A DNA stretch of 64,000 nucleotides from Turbatrix aceti (lineage: Eukaryota; Nematoda; Chromadorea; Rhabditida; Panagrolaimidae), in assembly GCA_963969345.1 (NCBI GenBank), contig OZ017770.1, forward strand, positions 4,845,246 through 4,909,245, given 5' to 3'. The notes beneath the pieces are model-generated. The model did not search any database, was not told the origin of the DNA, and was given only the letters and a program-made list of their open reading frames with translations. The translations under genes and the position numbers were made by a program. This document shows, in pieces, positions 25,399-38,900 of this stretch; the stretch's first letter is position 1; every line of letters begins with the position of its first letter.

Positions 25399-27928
25399 TT
25401 ACAACATCTTGCTTTTACAAACTTCAACGATAACTTCAATTTTGTTTCCATTACATCGCGCATACCAGTCATTATTTTGATAAATGGATCGTGAGTTTTC
25501 GGCATCCTGTGGCGAAGCTTTCGATAAAAAGTCTTGAATTCCCTTCCAGTACTCTCGGGGGTTCATCGGGTTCGCCCTTCCGTTCCGGTACAAATTGTAG
25601 TGGAAAATAGCGGATTCACTAGTCTCAAACGTGAATGCAAACTTTGGCTCACTGTTCAGTTGATGTAGGTACTTTTCCACGACGGAGTCGTTGATCTCTT
25701 CTTCAATTTTTGGAAAAATAGTATCACAAGCTTCCTTGAAGACGCTGTCAACATCAATGCCCAGGTCACTGCAAACATTCGTAAGCGTAGTACCGGCGAC
25801 TTTGATGATGCCGCAGTAAGATTTGGCTTTTTTGAAACCAAAATATTCGAAAATGGCAAAGCTCAATTTGAGAACACGCATGAGGTTATCCGTATCTTTG
25901 ATGTTGTGCAGAATCTGGCTGACCATTCGATAGTTCATGGCAGTGAAGTTGAGTCCTTTGAGCATTTTCTGAGTTGACAAAAAGTTTTCCTTCTTTTCGT
26001 CGCGCTGATCCACAATTAGGTTTGATTCGGCGCCCAAGTTGTAATTTTTGCTGAAGTCCTGGTATGTCAGGTTTCCTGAGTTCACGGAAGACAGGTCATT
26101 CAATAACGCCGTTTGTTGAGCCGGAGTCATGGTAAGCAGTGTATTATGGCTAATTTCTTGTCCGCTAATGAGAACTCCACCGTTGTGGCCAAAAGTGATC
26201 TCGTTTTTAAGACCGAGTCTGTTGTTCTGAAAAAAATCGAAAATGAAAACAAAATTGAAGTCTAAAAAAAACTTACAATTCGTGTCAAGTCATAGACCTT
26301 GCGGAAGAATTCTACTCTGTTTTTGTCAGACGCGGGAAAACTTCGAATGATGCGCTTGTTTCGAACGTAGACATCGGGTTCCGTGTCTCTTAGAACGGCT
26401 TTCATTCGTTCAAAGCCGAGCTGAGACTTTCTTGTATCCAGCGATGATTCCAGTGTATCCAGAGTCGCTGTTTGAACGTCTCTGATGATTTGTTGCGACG
26501 TTTTAAAATTCACAATTGAATGAGCAAACAACAAGCTGCTCAATGAAAACTGGACAACTTCTAGCGTAGAAATCTCGTTGTTGTCGCGATACCTAGAATT
26601 TAAATCTTTAATTAAAAAATAAAAAATGGATGTCGTCCTTACTTTCTGTACATGCCATAGGCACCGTTGGTGATACCAGCAGCACCGATACCAACGGCAG
26701 CAGCTTGCAGAGCATTGACGCCATAGATAGCTCCCATAGAAATCTCAACAGCGGAACTCGCGGCTCCTGCAAGAGCCCTGGCAGCTTCAGCGCTTCCGAT
26801 GCCAATGGCAGAGCCGACAATCGTGATCCACGCTGCACGGGTTTCCTCGCACAATGGAGCAATGTTTTGCCGGTGAAGTGCACGATCCACAAGAGTATGA
26901 ACAGATCGTCCTGAACCGTAGATCATCCCTGTGAAGCCGGCAGCGGATGCACCGAGGAGCAGCACCGGGGCCACTGCTATGCCGCCGATTGTACTGACAG
27001 CAACGATACCGAGAGCGCCCAGCGTGACTCCAGTAGTCACGTTGTCAGCGAGATGCAGGATAGTATGGCCAGGAGAAGAAGCCGGAGTGTTACCGAATGA
27101 CAAATCCAGCTTTTCGAGGGCTTCATCGAGCGACATAATGCTTTTTTCATCGGAAATGTTGATGTTGGGAAAATCATCCTTGACGTCGTAGTACCCATTC
27201 GTCGGATAGCAAATCTCTGCTTTCGGCAACTTGTTATTTTTCAAGTAGTGCTAAAAATTTTTAAATATTTAAATATCAAAAATACTAAAAAAAAACATAC
27301 CGTCCAATTTTTGTACACTCGGCCGTCCAAATCCACGTACCAACAGTTGTGAGAACTAACAGGATCGCTTTTGAGAATTTTCATAATAGGAATAGGTTTA
27401 ATGTCGTAATCCCTTTTAACCTCGACCGCAACTTCATCGCTGACTTCACCTTTGCTCTTCTTTTTTTCTTTTTTGAGTGGAAACTTCAAAACGACGAAGA
27501 CAAATGATACCAGCAATTTTGAGGCATCTGGGCGTTCCAGCTTCAAAATTTTTTCAATCAGATCTATGACCGTTGATTGTTGATCTTTAGTGTACATCTT
27601 GAAAAGAGGAACGACATCTTCGTTGTCGACCTCGCCATAGTGAAATTCATACAAATCGTCACTTTCGGCTGAAAAAAATTAATTAAAGCGTAAATCAAAA
27701 AAAAAACTCACCATCTGGCATTCCATAAATAAGATAACATATTTTCGTGCCCAAGAGTTCCCGTTGATCAATCGTATTTTTGCCGTCAATTGAGATATAG
27801 TACTCGTCGTATTCGCATGGTGAATAGTTTCTATGTAGTTCAAGCTGTAGTCGACGTGCACTTTGTGGAAAGTCTTCCATAACAACACCCGCTGTCGAAT
27901 CCATGACTGAAACTGACTTCGATTCCAT
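25399..27928 (-). CDS. DUF4781-type protein, copy B
   Basis: A complete second copy with the same five exons as copy A: 27928-27712, 27668-27301, 27250-26643, 26592-26277 and 26226-25399. The predicted 778-residue protein is identical to copy A in every frame compared. Function is unknown. The putative upstream control region is present to about 28570, including the TGAGTCA at 27962-27968, so it could be expressed, but the divergent partner Sin1 is missing here. Confidence 0.72.
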
Positions 27929-28570
27929 ACACCTGGTTAAATAGGATCGCGCGCGCACGCATGAGTCATCGGGGGGTTGACCGCACTTTTTTTGACACAG
28001 GGATAACTCGTATTGTTTTGCTAATAAAAAAACAAACAAATGACGTATGTTTTGGCTACAAGTTTAACGACAAACAGAAAAAAAACAAGCAGTTTCAAAA
28101 GTGAGGCAGCTATTACAAGTTTAGCGGAAGAATGAATGCAAAATACTTTTTTTAAGGTGTACGTAGCAAAGCATACCACTGCGAATAACCGGAATCACGG
28201 ATGCTTTCGTGCACCGCAAAAAAAGTTTTATTGTTGTCAAACAGCACATGCCTGTCACAAGCACCTATTCCACAAAAATAATCTTGACATAAGCCGTGAA
28301 TAAAAAATATAATCGGTTAAAGTTGTAAGTTTGCTCAGATTTCATCACAGAAAAGGTCCGAATGCCCCTTTGAGGCTCAGAGGCCCTCATTGTGCTACAA
28401 TTTCACTTTATTACGTCGTACAAAAAACTATTATGACTAAGTGCTCAGTCAAAAAATACAGGGTAAATAAATGTGTTCGTCGACATGCTTCTCACCGATC
28501 GCGGATAGTTTGTCCGCAATCTCTCATGCAAATGTTGCGCGCACGATGCATAGCTTAGGCACGCTGACGA

Positions 28571-30425
28571 TGTGCTGCACGACTATAACCAGCTATTATG
28601 AGGATTATGATGAGTCAGGACTGGTTAAAATTCTGATAACAACCAAAATTGTCAGACACAAAACAAAAAAAAAGAGAATGTCCTGCTAAGTGGCACCACC
28701 ACACCCATTCAAGCATCCAGCAATTGATCTCAACCCAATCAGCGAAAATGATAAACCTAGCAGCGATAAAAACCCAGGCACCTATTTTACACGTGATTCA
28801 AACAACATCAAACACTGAAAAAACTTTTTCTATATTACATTACCGAGAGCAAAACCACCGAATCGCAGCCTCAAATCGCCCTACAGCCTCGACGACAAAG
28901 GTCTTCGCGGGCAAAATAAGCATGGAAAAAAGGCAGTTAAACATTTTAAGGCCAATTAGCGGTGAAAAGTGTCGCCGTCGTGCGTTAACCCCCAAATACC
29001 ACAAATAGACGAAGTCGGGCTGCGATAAAATGTTTAAGGTGCAAACAATGACAACACCTTTGAACAAAAAAATGCAATCGCCAATAAACTTTTTCATAGT
29101 CGCTCTAAACACATCTTCATATGTCAAACAGATTAAGGAAAGTTAAAAAAATAAGAGCGGATTGCCGACAGCTTTCGTGATCGGTCGACAAGAAAAATCT
29201 GCAAAACAAGCGCGTTTCCTATTAACAAGAAAAGTTAGGTCAGGTTTAAAGCTATGCAAAGTTTAGTTGGATAAAAAAACTATTAACAAGAATTAACAAG
29301 AAAAGTTAGGTCCTATTAACAAGAAAAGTTAGGTCAGGTTTAAAGCTATGCAAAGTTTAGTTGGATAAAAAAACTATTTGAATCATCGAACAAACAGCAC
29401 AGCTGTATACGTCGATGTGCTCTGTGCTGTAGCATTTTACTTAAGACTGTCCATTTCCTGCGCGAAGCGCAAACATAGCTAACAATGAAAATTATTTAAA
29501 AGCATGTCAGATTTTGTGTATTGCGAAACCTCAGTTTTACTTCCTGGAAAACTTTTCGTATGTCTCATACCCCAAACAGAACCATAAATCTTCCAGACTG
29601 CGGTGCAACAGTCACAGCTCGTGAACGTGTATAAAAGATTTTTCACTTTGCGCAATGAAGTTAAACCTTTCAGAAAAAAAAACAGGGAAATAAAGGATCA
29701 GTAAACATCGAAAATATAAAACTTCCAGAATTCACAACTTTTTTAGAGACAGTATAATAGTACTCATGTCACATGCGTATTAAATAATACAGCACTTGGA
29801 TAAATAGTAAAGGGCAAGAAGAGAGAAAGATGAGGTCATGATTTATGAAAAGGTGGGACGACACCCCCAAGACTCAGTCTTGGATCACGAGAAGGAATCA
29901 GGATGAACTATTTTTAAACATTTTTTTGGCATTAGCAACGACTATTTTCCTTACAGATTAACGGTGATATTGTTTCAAACTGGGTTTCATTCTTGATTGC
30001 GGGTGAGCTGTTTTTTTTTCAAACAAAGAAGCAAACTAGACAAACGCACGATTACAAAAAACACCCCTTATTTTGTTTTTCTGGCCTCGTAGATCACTGA
30101 TAAGGAATACTTTACGAATTGGCATCTTCAGGAAAAAAACAGATAGAAGCAACGCAAAGCTCGTCAATGCAAACGAAGATGACGAGTAGAGAAAGAAAAC
30201 AAGCGCGGTTTGCGCAAGGTCAGTGTCAGTGTTTTGGCGTTTGCGATCGCGCGCGCGTATTGTGTCCCCTTTTAGTCATGCAAAAAAAATTCTCTGACAA
30301 ACGACATTCCCCAGCCAGAATTTGCGGCTAGTTTTTTTTCTAACGATAAATATTACTTCCTCGTATTTTTTAAATGCTAAATGATAGGTGAGCAACGGGG
30401 GCTACACAAAGCATACATTTATTAT
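28571..30425. other. Non-coding part of unit C
   Basis: This is the right-hand third of the non-coding block, beginning at the unit B/C junction. It retains the 94-base tandem repeat at about 29218-29378. No gene is recognised. Confidence 0.5.
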
Positions 30426-32955
30426 TTACAACATCTTGCTTTTACAAACTTCAACGATAACTTCAATTTTGTTTCCATTACATCGCGCATACCAGTCATT
30501 ATTTTGATAAATGGATCGTGAGTTTTCGGCATCCTGTGGCGAAGCTTTCGATAAAAAGTCTTGAATTCCCTTCCAGTACTCTCGGGGGTTCATCGGGTTC
30601 GCCCTTCCGTTCCGGTACAAATTGTAGTGGAAAATAGCGGATTCACTAGTCTCAAACGTGAATGCAAACTTTGGCTCACTGTTCAGTTGATGTAGGTACT
30701 TTTCCACGACGGAGTCGTTGATCTCTTCTTCAATTTTTGGAAAAATAGTATCACAAGCTTCCTTGAAGACGCTGTCAACATCAATGCCCAGGTCACTGCA
30801 AACATTCGTAAGCGTAGTACCGGCGACTTTGATGATGCCGCAGTAAGATTTGGCTTTTTTGAAACCAAAATATTCGAAAATGGCAAAGCTCAATTTGAGA
30901 ACACGCATGAGGTTATCCGTATCTTTGATGTTGTGCAGAATCTGGCTGACCATTCGATAGTTCATGGCAGTGAAGTTGAGTCCTTTGAGCATTTTCTGAG
31001 TTGACAAAAAGTTTTCCTTCTTTTCGTCGCGCTGATCCACAATTAGGTTTGATTCGGCGCCCAAGTTGTAATTTTTGCTGAAGTCCTGGTATGTCAGGTT
31101 TCCTGAGTTCACGGAAGACAGGTCATTCAATAACGCCGTTTGTTGAGCCGGAGTCATGGTAAGCAGTGTATTATGGCTAATTTCTTGTCCGCTAATGAGA
31201 ACTCCACCGTTGTGGCCAAAAGTGATCTCGTTTTTAAGACCGAGTCTGTTGTTCTGAAAAAAATCGAAAATGAAAACAAAATTGAAGTCTAAAAAAAACT
31301 TACAATTCGTGTCAAGTCATAGACCTTGCGGAAGAATTCTACTCTGTTTTTGTCAGACGCGGGAAAACTTCGAATGATGCGCTTGTTTCGAACGTAGACA
31401 TCGGGTTCCGTGTCTCTTAGAACGGCTTTCATTCGTTCAAAGCCGAGCTGAGACTTTCTTGTATCCAGCGATGATTCCAGTGTATCCAGAGTCGCTGTTT
31501 GAACGTCTCTGATGATTTGTTGCGACGTTTTAAAATTCACAATTGAATGAGCAAACAACAAGCTGCTCAATGAAAACTGGACAACTTCTAGCGTAGAAAT
31601 CTCGTTGTTGTCGCGATACCTAGAATTTAAATCTTTAATTAAAAAATAAAAAATGGATGTCGTCCTTACTTTCTGTACATGCCATAGGCACCGTTGGTGA
31701 TACCAGCAGCACCGATACCAACGGCAGCAGCTTGCAGAGCATTGACGCCATAGATAGCTCCCATAGAAATCTCAACAGCGGAACTCGCGGCTCCTGCAAG
31801 AGCCCTGGCAGCTTGAGCGCTTCCGATGCCAATGGCAGAGCCGACAATCGTGATCCACGCTGCACGGGTTTCCTCGCACAATGGAGCAATGTTTTGCCGG
31901 TGAAGTGCACGATCCACAAGAGTATGAACAGATCGTCCTGAACCGTAGATCATCCCTGTGAAGCCGGCAGCGGATGCACCGAGGAGCAGCACCGGGGCCA
32001 CTGCTATGCCGCCGATTGTACTGACAGCAACGATACCGAGAGCGCCCAGCGTGACTCCAGTAGTCACGTTGTCAGCGAGATGCAGGATAGTATGGCCAGG
32101 AGAAGAAGCCGGAGTGTTACCGAATGACAAATCCAGCTTTTCGAGGGCTTCATCGAGCGACATAATGCTTTTTTCATCGGAAATGTTGATGTTGGGAAAA
32201 TCATCCTTGACGTCGTAGTACCCATTCGTCGGATAGCAAATCTCTGCTTTCGGCAACTTGTTATTTTTCAAGTAGTGCTAAAAATTTTTAAATATTTAAA
32301 TATCAAAAATACTAAAAAAAAACATACCGTCCAATTTTTGTACACTCGGCCGTCCAAATCCACGTACCAACAGTTGTGAGAACTAACAGGATCGCTTTTG
32401 AGAATTTTCATAATAGGAATAGGTTTAATGTCGTAATCCCTTTTAACCTCGACCGCAACTTCATCGCTGACTTCACCTTTGCTCTTCTTTTTTTCTTTTT
32501 TGAGTGGAAACTTCAAAACGACGAAGACAAATGATACCAGCAATTTTGAGGCATCTGGGCGTTCCAGCTTCAAAATTTTTTCAATCAGATCTATGACCGT
32601 TGATTGTTGATCTTTAGTGTACATCTTGAAAAGAGGAACGACATCTTCGTTGTCGACCTCGCCATAGTGAAATTCATACAAATCGTCACTTTCGGCTGAA
32701 AAAAATTAATTAAAGCGTAAATCAAAAAAAAAACTCACCATCTGGCATTCCATAAATAAGATAACATATTTTCGTGCCCAAGAGTTCCCGTTGATCAATC
32801 GTATTTTTGCCGTCAATTGAGATATAGTACTCGTCGTATTCGCATGGTGAATAGTTTCTATGTAGTTCAAGCTGTAGTCGACGTGCACTTTGTGGAAAGT
32901 CTTCCATAACAACACCCGCTGTCGAATCCATGACTGAAACTGACTTCGATTCCAT
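30426..32955 (-). CDS. DUF4781-type protein, copy C
   Basis: A third complete copy with the same five-exon structure: 32955-32739, 32695-32328, 32277-31670, 31619-31304 and 31253-30426. It is 778 residues and identical to copies A and B except for Glu to Gln at about residue 350 (GSAQAARAL instead of GSAEAARAL; gagc versus cagc near 31816). It stands beside the only full-length Sin1 and is probably the original right-hand locus. Function is unknown. Confidence 0.73.
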
Positions 32956-33728
32956 ACACCTGGTTAAATAGGATCGCGCGCGCACGCATGAGTCATCGGG
33001 GGGTTGACCGCACTTTTTTTGACACAGGGATAACTCGTATTGTTTTGCTAATAAAAAAACAAACAAATGACGTATGTTTTGGCTACAAGTTTAACGACAA
33101 ACAGAAAAAAAACAAGCAGTTTCAAAAGTGAGGCAGCTATTACAAGTTTAGCGGAAGAATGAATGCAAAATACTTTTTTTAAGGTGTACGTAGCAAAGCA
33201 TACCACTGCGAATAACCGGAATCACGGATGCTTTCGTGCACCGCAAAAAAAGTTTTATTGTTGTCAAACAGCACATGCCTGTCACAAGCACCTATTCCAC
33301 AAAAATAATCTTGACATAAGCCGTGAATAAAAAATATAATCGGTTAAAGTTGTAAGTTTGAAAAGCTCAGAGGCCCTCATTGTGCTACAATTTCACTTTA
33401 TTACGTCGTACAAAAAACTATTATGACTAAGTGCTCAGTCAAAAAATACAGGGTAAATAAATGTGTTCGTCGACATGCTTCTCACCGATCGCGGATAGTT
33501 TGTCCGCAATCTCTCATGCAAATGTTGCGCGCACGATGCATAGCTTAGGCACGCTGACGATTTTGTTTTTCAATGAATTGCTCAAAATCAACTGTCCGTA
33601 AGGCGTGTGCATGTTCTTGTTGTGATATCACACGTCGTCTTATCATTATGCACATCGTAACATCATTCCTCAGTGCCTACATTTTATGTAGGCCTGTTGG
33701 ATATTAGCTTTTTCCTACTAACCGTGTT
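32956..33728. promoter_or_regulatory. Divergent region between DUF4781-type gene and Sin1, unit C
   Basis: 773 bases with TGAGTCA at 32989-32995 beside the gcgcgcgc run, as in unit A. It carries a 41-base-for-4-base replacement around 33360 relative to units A and B. It presumably holds both promoters. Confidence 0.35.
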
Positions 33729-35841
33729 ATGGCTTCCTTTGCTAAATCAGATTTACAAAACTGGATTCGATCCGAATTTCGATCTCTCGATCAACAGCGA
33801 ATTGTACGACACGTTTTACCACCCGTGGAGTTAAAGGCCGCTCCCGGAGGATTGCCTTTGGGCTTTGGCGATCAACACGATGATTCTGACGATAGTTCGG
33901 ACACGTCTTCTTCCGAAGATTTTATTCTCGACGTTTCTACCCTCAATTCTGCGAGGTCTACACAAAAAGCTGTGAATTTAAAGTCTACTAACGTTATAAA
34001 ACACAACTCTCATCGATATGCTATTCCGAAACAAGGCAAGATGCTTTGCATGGTCAAGAAACAGATTTTTGTCAAACCAGCGAGTTCGTATACTTCTGAG
34101 TGAGTTCTTGCTTGACTTTTGTGATTTATATTTATAAAAACTTTTTAGACTGATTGCAGCAGCAATTCACAACACCGGGAATCCGTTTGACAACTACGCT
34201 AAATTTGACATATCATATCGAGGTTTGCATCATAACGACAAGGTGTTCAACGTTGTATTTCCCTTTGCTGCGTTGACACGCACTGAACAAGCTGAGGGAA
34301 AGACTTATTTTGCTATGAATATTGCGATTGCCCGCGGTGGAACGATGGGTGATCTCATCGGGCTGAGCTGTTACCTCTACACCGAAGCCAAGCGTTTGCC
34401 TCCTTGGTAAGCCACGTTTTATTATATTCATGTTCCTTGCATAGCCTATCCCATTTTTATTTTCAGCACCAGCGTGACGGACTACACCCTGTACCACGCT
34501 GAAGACGGCAAGCCTGAAATCGATTTTCCTCGAATCCCGAGGGCTGTCAAGGTTGAAAATCATAACTTTACCGAGTTGGCCTTGGTGCCGAAGTCATCTA
34601 TACCTGACATTGAGCATGTCAAAGTTTCTGTGACTGTTTACCTTGTCAACAAACATCAGTACACTTTTGATATCGATAATCGCGATGTTCAACTTCGTGA
34701 AGTTCGCGACACTGCAGTTCAACTTCGGCAACGCGACATCGTTGATGAAAAGCAAGCTGATGAGGATTGGAAGGATGAGTACTTCCTTGAATTGCTGGAT
34801 GAACCGGATCAGATGGTTGACCTGAACCTGACGATTGCCAACGTTGGCACTACACAGTTTGTTTTGCTTCGGAAAAACAGTATGTTAATTTTATATAATT
34901 TCTGTTTTTTATGATCTTTTTTTAGGTAGACGAGGAAATTTCGACGTTGGTGGCTCCGAAACAATCGAAAGCGCAAATATGTCTGCTACTCCTGAAATGA
35001 TCAATTCAAGTTCACCCAAGAAGACCAGCCAGGCAGAATCTTTTCCCTTCACATTTTACGTTGATCGAATTCGCAAGCTTCGATCTCGTGTTCCAATAAC
35101 TATCAGTAAGTTTTTCCCTTTCATTTTTTTTCTAGATTGTATAATATAACATTTTTGAGCATTTCAACGAGATCGTGTAGAGATCGTACCTGTGAATTCA
35201 GACCGGCGGCGCTTTTTGGTGCCGAAAAGGATCGAGTTCAAGTTAATCGCACGCGTCGAACTCGCTCCGGAGAAGTCTCATGGCTCTGGACGTCGCCAGG
35301 TGCAGCTCACCTCTTTGGGCGTTTCGGACGAGCACACACTCGAGTTTCACGGCATGCTGAATGCTTTGAACCGCTCAGACTCTTCGCCTGTGCAAAATAT
35401 GTCTTCTTTTTATCACGATTCACCGACGAGTTCGGGTATCCCGTCACTCAATAATTCGTCTTCAACGCCGAGCTACATTTTTGCCCATCCGTCTGACATT
35501 ATGTCGCTCATGGAGGGCTTCAAATGGAAGACAATGACTATCGAGACCAGCGAAGATGATGCCTGGCGAATTGCCTTAAAGGTGATTTTTTTTACATAAA
35601 CTTTTTTCTTCTGCACACCGCTGTTTTTTAGCTTTCGGAGCTGATTGAAAGCAATTATTCATACGTGGTAGAAATTTACAAGTATTCACAACTTGGTAGC
35701 CGGTCACCGTATATTTCTGCCAAAAAACTGGTTCAAGCGAGCGACAAAAACCTGGATGGAAAATCCGCTTCTGATAGCAGTGCTTCCCGCGGACGTCGCA
35801 AATTTTCGATTAACCCGTTCTACCGTTTGAACAACAAATAA
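33729..35841 (+). CDS. Sin1 / MAPKAP1, TORC2 subunit (complete)
   Basis: Sin1 scaffolds TOR complex 2 and recruits AGC kinases (Akt, PKC, SGK) through its CRIM domain. Exons 33729-34099, 34149-34406, 34467-34879, 34926-35105, 35181-35581 and 35632-35841 join in phase to 610 residues. An acidic, serine-rich stretch (DDSDDSSDTSSSED) lies near residues 50-65. The CRIM domain starts at about 134 with GNPFDNYAKFD. It continues through MGDLIGLSCYLY and the acidic DGKPEIDFPRIP segment to about 250. A Ras-binding-like region lies near 380-400 and a PH-like C-terminus near 520-610, ending in basic residues. Identification rests on the CRIM hallmark NPF...YAKFD and the DLIGL...Y helix. It is convergent with the tincar-like gene, only 88 bases between stops. 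Confidence 0.92.
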
Positions 35842-35929
35842 TTCCCATATTTGCAATTTTTCATTTCACTTACAACTAGCCTTGTTCATTTTTTTTAAAT
35901 ATTACATATAAAACCGAGCAACCCGTAGA

Positions 35930-38900
35930 TCATACGACACTGGTGGCGTATTCTGGCGAGAGTGAGTGTAGCTTTTGTTTTTCCCTGTCGCCAGATTCAT
36001 TGCTGGATGACAAACTGAAGTTTGCGGAATCATCGTGGCGTTGGGTGATGCTGACAGTCGTCGACTTGATTGGCAAGCGGAGGGGCACCGATCCGTACTT
36101 GGACTCGGCGGCGACAGACTGCTTTGTTAGCGTCTGCGATGAATAATCCGGGGTACCGTACGGGTCTTCTGACTTGTAGCCACCTGCTGCATTCGCCAGC
36201 CTTCTTTGTTCGTAGAAATTGCTCAACGCCGACTGCTCGGGATGGGGATCTCTCCCGGAATAGTTACCAGTGCTGCTCTGACTCGTGATTGTGGAGGTGG
36301 GGGTGAAGCAGCTATCCTGCTGGCTACTGCTCGCCGACAACGTTTGCTAAAAGCGGCGACTAATAAAGCTTTTATTGCTTGGCATGGCGTTGATTCAAAA
36401 AATTTTACCTTATTGTTCCACTGTTGTTGTTGTTGTTGTTGTTGTTGTTGCTGTTGTTGTTGCGGCGTGGGTGGTTGATTCATCAGACCGTTGGGGGGCA
36501 GCCGAGTCGTTGCTGTCACAGTTGGACGCGTGCTGTTGTTGAACGAGCTGAGAGGCGTTGATCGCTGGTAAGGCGATTGACTTAAATGGAATAATGGTAA
36601 GAAGAATTCATAATTAGATTCAAACCTATTGCTGAACTTCTTATCTATGAGCAGAGGGCTAGCTTTGACCGATCCAGCGGTCATATCCGTGGGGGTGCCG
36701 TGCGTAGGCTCGGATGACTGTCTCATAGTATTGTACGTTCCGTAAACCCCATTATTTGTGTGAATGATGTTGGGGGACTGTTGATAGATCCGCGACGGGG
36801 GACCGGTAGCGCGACTGTATGTTGCGTACATAGCGTTTGTTCCGTAGACAGGAGCTTCACCATGGTCGTGCCGGTTCTGCGACTCTCGTCGCTGAACCCC
36901 AAATTGGTATTCAGCAGTGCCAGAGGTATCCACCAGCTTGACCTGCTTGTTTACAGATGCATAAGCTTCTGACTAAAAAACCAACATTTTGCAAAACATC
37001 AGAACGATAAACTCTTACGTTGTTCAAGTTTTGAGCAGAATTACGGCCCAACGTTCCAGTTTGCGAGTTCAATCGCATTCCGTATGTAACATAATTTCCG
37101 GCTCCTCGAGGCAAAGTGCCCATGCCCATGCCCATGCCTCCGTTGTCAGCGTAGTGACCAGGAGGTGGCGGCATGGGTCGTGGTTGGGCACGAAGAGTCC
37201 TCGAGCCTTGAGGGTATGACAGCACGGTTGGCGATGGATGCGATTCACCTGTGCTTGGTCGTCGCATGGTTGGGCCCAGCAACCTGGTCATTTCCGGCGA
37301 CCCTTTTTGGTGATCGATGATGACTCTTCTAAAAAATCCCTTTGTTCTGAACATCTTTGATTTGCAACATACTTTTGAGTTGGTGATTGGCTGCCTCGAA
37401 CGTAGTACATCTCATCGTTGACATTTGGCCTGAACGCGTGCCTCATCATGGATTGTTTTGCCACCGGGTCATCTGTGACGTACATCTGGAATGCAAGCTG
37501 TTGTCACACAGAAAGCAGTCATCAATTAAAAGTTGCTTACGTGCTCTCCTTGCATCATTACCAATGCATTTTTAAGTTCACTGGGTCCCTTGTCGTTAGT
37601 CGCATTGAAGCCCAGTTTATGCGCATTTTGGAGGTTCAGTATTTCCTGCACTTGGTAGAGCACGTTGAAACTCCACCAATTTTTAAACGTGAGACCGATC
37701 CACAGAACGATCCAGAAAAAGAGGTAAACTGCGTTGACGACGAGACAGGTCAGAAGCAACGGTTTTTGTTCGTGATCATGGAGCAATACCATTCCAGCAA
37801 GGGCCGGAACTTTGACAACGGCAATGACAATTAGGTAAAAAATAGCAAATGCATTGGGCAAATTACTAAAAAATTAATGATGAAGTGGTTGTAACCAGCA
37901 ATTACTGGGCCTACCCGTTGCAGCAAAGTTTGGAGTCTAGGTTCTCCGTTTGCGGGCGTCTTATTTCGCCGTACTCATTTGCGAGACTTGCACGGCCTCT
38001 TTCCCTGTTTCTATTTGCAATTGTTTTGACAGTGAACTAAAAAACAAAAGAAAGTAATTTGTCTTTGCTTTCGTGATATATCGATGCTTACAAAGAACTT
38101 CTGATGACCGTAGCTGTAAAGAATTATGGGCGCACAGAACATGAGAAAAAACGTCGTCACAAATGCTCCAATGATGGTGTATGGATGGAATATTATTTGG
38201 GGTCTGAACATCGCCAAATGCTGTCCTGTAAAAAAAGAGAGCACATTGTATACTTCTTACGGCTTTCGCTTTGTAATACTATCATAACGACCCTTCTTAA
38301 TGTGGCCTACCCTCCACACAATCCATCAAGCTGTGGGAATTATGACGGCTTGTCTGGGGCCGAAAGTGCAAAGTGGACACATCCGCATTATAAATGACCA
38401 TTCACTTACCCAATCCTATAGGTCGAACGCTGTTATGATTTGTCTCTTGAATGCGGAAAAGAATGCAGAATTCCAAGTACGTAAACATAACGTCGGCAAT
38501 GTGAAAGAAGAGATAGAGAGAAAACCAGAGACTGAATACTTTGCTGACCCTCCAGAACACAGCTGGGTACGCGCATGCAAAAGCAATAAGTGCTACTGTG
38601 AAATTGACAAATTCCAGAGGGATGCCGAAAAGGCGAGCATGCATCAAAACTGCAAATTTTGGCAAAAATTATAATTAGCAGTTTTATACCGCGCAACTGA
38701 GAACTACTTACTGGGCAACAAATTCGGTGCAATCGGGGAGCCAGTGAGATCTTCTGACGTCATGCGGAATGATTGCAGTCTGGTATCTCCCATTGGCAGA
38801 TTTGTAGTCAGCTGTCTGGCACGATGATACAGGAAGTCAAGTTCTGTGTTTAAAAACTCGCCTGAAAGAGCATTGTTTAGGGTTTGTTATTTGCTCGCAA

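Larger units (their letters stand above)
19690..28570. repeat. Tandem segmental duplication, unit B
   Basis: This is the second copy, matching 8831 to about 17713 of unit A with an offset of about 10857. It ends 169 bases before the Sin1 start would appear. The sequence then jumps to the equivalent of 12685, with the three-base overlap gat at the join (near 28568-28571). It contains the whole non-coding block and a complete DUF4781-type gene but no Sin1. Confidence 0.93.
28571..35536. repeat. Tandem segmental duplication, unit C
   Basis: The third copy matches about 12685 to 19689 of unit A and then runs on into unique DNA completing Sin1. It is the likely right-hand end of the ancestral locus. 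Compared with A and B, about 41 bases near 33360 are replaced by four (net loss 37, between the DUF4781-type gene and Sin1). One codon of the DUF4781-type gene differs. Confidence 0.92.

Noticed and set aside
36206..36478. Plus-strand frame with a polycysteine run
   Set aside because: It is the reverse of the polyglutamine repeat in the tincar-like gene and has no independent support.
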